A DNA stretch of 64,000 nucleotides, taken from positions 62,001-126,000 of the forward strand of contig NZ_NKQJ01000010.1 in NCBI RefSeq assembly GCF_002312815.1, given 5' to 3'. Every line of letters starts with the position of its first letter. Position 1 is the first letter of the stretch. Shown piece by piece: positions 60,251 through 64,000 of the stretch. This stretch comes from Agaribacterium haliotis. GTDB lineage: Bacteria > Pseudomonadota > Gammaproteobacteria > Pseudomonadales > Cellvibrionaceae. The notes beneath the pieces are model-generated. The model was not told the DNA's origin. It ran no database searches and saw nothing but the letters and a program-made list of their open reading frames with translations. Position numbers and translations under genes: made by a program.

Positions 60251-63200
60251 TATTTATTGTCACTGCTCGTCCGGGTGGTCTTAAACGCTCGCGATTTGAC
60301 GATGTCGCGCATCAGTGCATTTAAATCGCCGCCACTTAAATTAAAGTTTTCAACCAGGGCATCAATCTCACAGTCGTCCTGCGGCTCCATGCCCCGGGCC
60401 AAGGCGTAAGTCAGCCAGTTTTCAACAAAACAGGCCTGCACTTGCTGGCTGCTGGCAAGCTTATCGGCAAGCCCGCCAACACCGTGGAAACTGCCGTTAA
60501 CATCGGTGCCAATCAGCTTGCCTTCAACGTCAATTGCCAGGCCAAACTCACTGTCGCGATAGGCGCCAACCGCGTCGTAGTTTTCAAACGCAAAACCGAT
60601 AGGATCGATCAGCGCGTGACAGCCGGCGCAGGCGGGGTTACTTGAATGCGCGGCAAAACGTTCGCGGGTTGTGGCGTTTTCATCGATGTCGGGCTCGGCG
60701 TCGTCAACATCTGGCGGCGGTGGCGGCAAGTCCTGACAGAAAAAGCGATTGCGAATAAATACACCGCGCGCAACCGGCGAAGTCTGGCCACTGTGCGCAT
60801 AGGTGCTCATCACCGCCGGGTGTGTCAACACACCGTGGCGCAAGCCTGCAGGCAGCGCTGCGGGGTTGTCGGCATCGCTGAAGACGCCGTATATGTTCTG
60901 CAGCGCGGTATTTTCAGTGCGCGTTTGCCCCGGCTCGTATAAGTCAAAGAAACTTGGCGTATCGCCGCGGTAAATATCGTCGATATAAGCCGAGAAATCC
61001 TCAAGCATGGCCACTGCGACCTCTTTGGAAAAGTCGGGATACAGCTCAGCAATTTTCTCGACGCCGGCAACGTCATCAACCCCTAACCACTGCACATAAA
61101 ACCCGGTAATGCGCCGCTGCGCTCGCTCGTCAGCCAACATGCGCTCAACCTCAGCACCGTAGATATCGGCATCGCTGAGCTCGTTTTGTTGCGCGCGCTG
61201 CATAAGTTGTTGGTCGGGTGTTGTGCCCCATAAAAAGTAGGCCAGCCGGGTGGCCAATTCGTAATCACTTAAATCGACGTAGTCGCCCGCCAAATATCCA
61301 GCTTCATTGGCGCTGCCCTCGTAGCGGTAAATAAAATTCGGCGATGCAAATAAACTGGTCATTAATGCGGTGTAGGCCTGCTCGCTGCTGCCCGAGCTGC
61401 TTCGCACTTGTTTATACATATCAAGCAGGCGAGTTTTTTCATCGCCACTTAAATTGCGGCGGAAAATTTTAGGGGCGAGCTCACTGACATAGGCATCCAT
61501 ACAGCGATCTTCATTGCCGATGGCGGGCGTGATGCGCATGCCCGAAACAATGGCTTCAAAACTGCCATCATTTTGCTGCGCGGCATCGCAGCGCGAGGCG
61601 CCACACATGCAAACACTGTCGGCCGCTGAACTGTTGGCGCAGTCGCTGGCCGCCGGCCAGCGAGAACTGCATTCAGAGGTAAAATTGCACTGGTCTGCGC
61701 CGGGCATAAAGGCTTTATTTGCCGGCACAAACGCCAGGTTCAGCTCACCATCGTCGACCCGGATTTCAAAACTTTCATTGTTGATATTAAATTTATTAAC
61801 CTTGCTTAGTATGTCGTGCGAATCGAAGACCAATTGCCCCTCGGCATAGACATTAAAGATGCGATCACCGACATTGTCGTACTCAAGCTCGGTGAAATGC
61901 AGCATGATGTTGTAATCACCGGAAGCCACTGGCACGGCGTAATTAAATTCACCGACACGCGCCGTTCCATAAATAATCTGGGCACCGGTACCGGGAATAG
62001 ATTGATCGGTATTTATTTCGCGCCCACCGTCAACGTAGTTGTCGGCGATGTAGTGCACCCCGCCAAATGGCTCGTAGATCGGCCCGGCTGAGTTGATTGA
62101 CAGCCGCTGACACGCTTCGGGCATCGGGCCGTTGTCGTTCAGCTCAGTGGCAATGTATTCGGCCATCAATAAATATTTTTCAAAGTCAGCCTCGCTCATA
62201 GGCAAGCTGCTGTTGCCATCAAAAAACTTGGATATTTTTTCATCGCCGGGCAGCGAAGATAAATTCGCAGACAAATCCAGGCCAACTAAGTCTTTTACCG
62301 ATTGACTGTACTCAGCAGCAGTCAGGCGCTGCAGTGGTGTCTTACCTAAAACTAAATCACTTGCACACGACAGCGGCTCGGTTTGAATTTCTTCAACTAG
62401 AGTAAAGGTAATTTTGTCGATATTTACTGCGTTAGCGGCCTCTAAACCCGCAACGACATCGGCCACTTCGGAGCTCACCAGAATAACCTTGCTGACCTCG
62501 GCAAAACTTGTGTCGAAATCACCGGTATTGAGCCCGCTAAACGTCAGCGTTTCATCGCCAACACGAATATGCAAACCGCGATTGACCGCGCTCGAATAAC
62601 GCACACTGACTTCATAGACACCCGGCGTTTCAAAATGCGTTTGATAAAAGGCAATTTGGTTGCCTTTGCCTATGTGTGTGACATAACTGATGCCATCGGT
62701 GGTCCTGACTCGAATATGGCCATTGCTGCTTGGGTTGAGATCACCTTCGAGCGTGGCGTTTTCTGCCTCTAATACAACACTGTGTTTTTCACTGGGCGTT
62801 TCGCCATTAAAACCATCGAAGTTCAGCAGAATGTAACTCGCCAACTTCGCAGCGCAATCGTCGTCACAGAGCATGGCATCGGTGTAGGGCATGGTATCGC
62901 GAATTTTTATGCGCAGCCGATCAAGGCTGGTACAGGTATCGCAGCGCTCGGCTGTCAGCGCATCACCGGAAACAACATTATTGCCTTGTTCATCGCCGTG
63001 GCACGCTTGACACTGCTCGGCGTACAGCGCTTTGGCCTGACTAAAATCCGGGCCCGGCGACGGCATTGGGCTTATTGCAGGGCTGGCGAGCGGGCTGGGT
63101 TCCACGCTGACTACTGGCGACGGCACAGGCTTTGGCGAAAACTCAGGGCTGGGCACAGTACTTGGCTGTGGGCTCGGTTCGGCGCTTGGCAATAAGCTCG

Positions 63201-63546
63201 GCACTGGGCTTGATAGCGGGCTTGATACTGGGCTTGGACGCGCACTGGCCTGGCCACTGGGCACAGGCTGCGGCGCACTGCTTGCAGCGCTCGACGGCTG
63301 AGGCTCAGGGCTGACAATCGGCTCAGGACTGTCCCCTGGCTTAGGGCTGTTGTCGGGCTCAGGGCTGACAACTGGCTGCGGTGTAAAGCCCGGTATCGGT
63401 GTTGGTGATAATGCTGGTGTGAGTGCTGGCACGGGTGTCGCCGACGTTTGTGTCGGCGGAATTAAAGCGCTGCCATTTTCGGCAACACCGCCGCATGCAC
63501 TTAATACCAGGCAGCAAAAAAAGATAACTAGGTAGTGGCGAAACAC
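60250..63546 (-). CDS. Lipoprotein with cytochrome c, CBM6-like, malectin-like and DUF1587/1592/1588/1585-type domains
   Basis: 1098 residues from the GTG at 63546 (AGGG six bases upstream). Lipoprotein signal VFRHYLVIFFCCLVLSACGG. A long P/S/T/E linker (about 30-165) leads to a c-type heme domain (AEQCQACHGDEQ, C-x-x-C-H), a CBM6-like domain (about 255-385; ENATLEGDLNPSSNGHIRVR), the DUF1587-type start (CASDLVLGKTPLQRLTAAEY), a malectin-like module (about 510-620; INSAGPIYEPFGGVHYIADN), and DUF1592/DUF1588/DUF1585 regions (TRLAYFLWGTTPDQQLMQRA, THPAVMSTYAHSGQTSPVARG, NPACAGCHALIDPIGFAFEN). Such proteins are thought to use heme for oxidation of polysaccharides; this is not proven. It is coupled to the DUF1552 gene. 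Confidence 0.88.
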   Translation of the reverse strand: MFRHYLVIFFCCLVLSACGGVAENGSALIPPTQTSATPVPALTPALSPTPIPGFTPQPVVSPEPDNSPKPGDSPEPIVSPEPQPSSAASSAPQPVPSGQASARPSPVSSPLSSPVPSLLPSAEPSPQPSTVPSPEFSPKPVPSPVVSVEPSPLASPAISPMPSPGPDFSQAKALYAEQCQACHGDEQGNNVVSGDALTAERCDTCTSLDRLRIKIRDTMPYTDAMLCDDDCAAKLASYILLNFDGFNGETPSEKHSVVLEAENATLEGDLNPSSNGHIRVRTTDGISYVTHIGKGNQIAFYQTHFETPGVYEVSVRYSSAVNRGLHIRVGDETLTFSGLNTGDFDTSFAEVSKVILVSSEVADVVAGLEAANAVNIDKITFTLVEEIQTEPLSCASDLVLGKTPLQRLTAAEYSQSVKDLVGLDLSANLSSLPGDEKISKFFDGNSSLPMSEADFEKYLLMAEYIATELNDNGPMPEACQRLSINSAGPIYEPFGGVHYIADNYVDGGREINTDQSIPGTGAQIIYGTARVGEFNYAVPVASGDYNIMLHFTELEYDNVGDRIFNVYAEGQLVFDSHDILSKVNKFNINNESFEIRVDDGELNLAFVPANKAFMPGADQCNFTSECSSRWPAASDCANSSAADSVCMCGASRCDAAQQNDGSFEAIVSGMRITPAIGNEDRCMDAYVSELAPKIFRRNLSGDEKTRLLDMYKQVRSSSGSSEQAYTALMTSLFASPNFIYRYEGSANEAGYLAGDYVDLSDYELATRLAYFLWGTTPDQQLMQRAQQNELSDADIYGAEVERMLADERAQRRITGFYVQWLGVDDVAGVEKIAELYPDFSKEVAVAMLEDFSAYIDDIYRGDTPSFFDLYEPGQTRTENTALQNIYGVFSDADNPAALPAGLRHGVLTHPAVMSTYAHSGQTSPVARGVFIRNRFFCQDLPPPPPDVDDAEPDIDENATTRERFAAHSSNPACAGCHALIDPIGFAFENYDAVGAYRDSEFGLAIDVEGKLIGTDVNGSFHGVGGLADKLASSQQVQACFVENWLTYALARGMEPQDDCEIDALVENFNLSGGDLNALMRDIVKSRAFKTTRTSSDNK

Positions 63547-64000
63547 AGTAAACCCTGTCGTTATTAATTGACGTAAATGCAGCGCGCAAAAATAAAATGA
63601 GAAAAATACAGAAGCAGCCTGCCCGCTGTGCAGCAGATAAGTGCCGGGCGCAGGCTCAAGCAAAAATATCTGTTACAAAAACAAGACTTAGTACGCGCGT
63701 TAACATGCATGTATCCCCTCGCCTGACATCTTAATGATGCAATGCATACCTTGTGCGACCTGGATCGCAGAATAAACAGCGGCGAATAAAAAGCGGACAA
63801 ACGGCAATTTAAACGCCAGAAATAACAACAGCTACACAATAAAAAACATCAGTGATTTGCCCAAGATAAAGCTCACAAAACACGCAGGGCTAAGCTGTAT
63901 AACGCCAGTATTAAGCAGGCGAAAATGAAAACGTTTACTTTTCTGTACCCCAAACAGCCCAGAAATAACTCAGCAAAAGGCTAATACAGCTCAGCGCTGC
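63547..64000. other. Intergenic region at the window end
   Basis: 454 bases upstream of the DUF1592 gene. No gene, repeat or clear promoter is recognised; a gene may start beyond the window edge. Confidence 0.5.

Overview
The window is most likely chromosomal DNA of a marine or polysaccharide-degrading gammaproteobacterium of the Cellvibrionales type (Teredinibacter/Saccharophagus/Cellvibrio-like). This is inferred from four features: many secreted proteins with long Pro/Ser/Thr/Glu linkers, lipoprotein-anchored carbohydrate-linked modules, a rhombosortase with a GlyGly-CTERM-like substrate, and typical gammaproteobacterial housekeeping genes (queA-tgt, polB, a Zur-type zinc regulon). No plasmid, phage or rRNA signature is visible. 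Genes are compact on both strands, but intergenic DNA is often A-rich and carries short degenerate tandem repeats.

Layout. 1-8.1 kb: tgt (partial) and queA, two GNAT acetyltransferases, a small beta-barrel protein, a SnoaL-like protein, a lone FabF-like ketosynthase, a GFA protein and a TetR regulator that shares an operator-like palindrome with the fabF promoter, a decayed isochorismatase-family gene and tRNA-Leu(CAA). 8.1-12.7 kb: four periplasmic solute-binding-like proteins as two paralogous pairs facing each other tail to tail, one inactivated by an amber codon. 13-17 kb: a CAP-domain lipoprotein, a PhoD-type phosphatase and a peroxiredoxin-like protein. 17-24.2 kb: a NarL/LuxR-type regulator with a 14-bp tandem repeat in its leader, divergent from a 1244-residue secreted protein whose core resembles the pore-forming (B) component of anthrax-type binary toxins, with lectin-like C-terminal modules; then a secreted alpha-amylase.

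24.5-36 kb: a DUF2797 protein, a phosphotriesterase-like hydrolase, PsiE, a giant (1780 residues) secreted metallophosphatase/nuclease ending in a GlyGly-CTERM-like tail behind a candidate Pho box, a cytochrome b/heme-binding fusion and the rhombosortase. A MITE-like element sits in the loop of the terminator after the giant gene. 36-41 kb: a ParDE-like toxin-antitoxin pair, a secreted nuclease and DNA polymerase II. 41.5-47.7 kb: a small protein, a PhzF-like protein, a GNAT, an S1 protease with a dockerin, and a Cip1-like/SMP-30 lipoprotein fusion.

48-51 kb: a probable zinc-starvation operon (Zur-like box, CobW-type GTPase, TIM-barrel protein, zinc-finger-less DksA2-like protein). 51-58.7 kb: an NmrA-like reductase, then a molybdenum hydroxylase (large subunit and 2Fe-2S subunit) downstream of an overlapping sufS-sufU-xdhC-mocA set that looks like a dedicated cofactor sulfuration and nucleotide-transfer kit. 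58.8-63.5 kb: a DUF1552/DUF1592 pair of the planctomycete-cytochrome type with carbohydrate-binding modules.

The most unusual items are the binary-toxin-B-like protein with its repeat-controlled divergent regulator, the paired TetR operators, the MITE-in-terminator, the Zur/DksA2 operon and the dedicated Mo-cofactor sulfuration operon. All functional assignments come from reading motifs; no database search was run.
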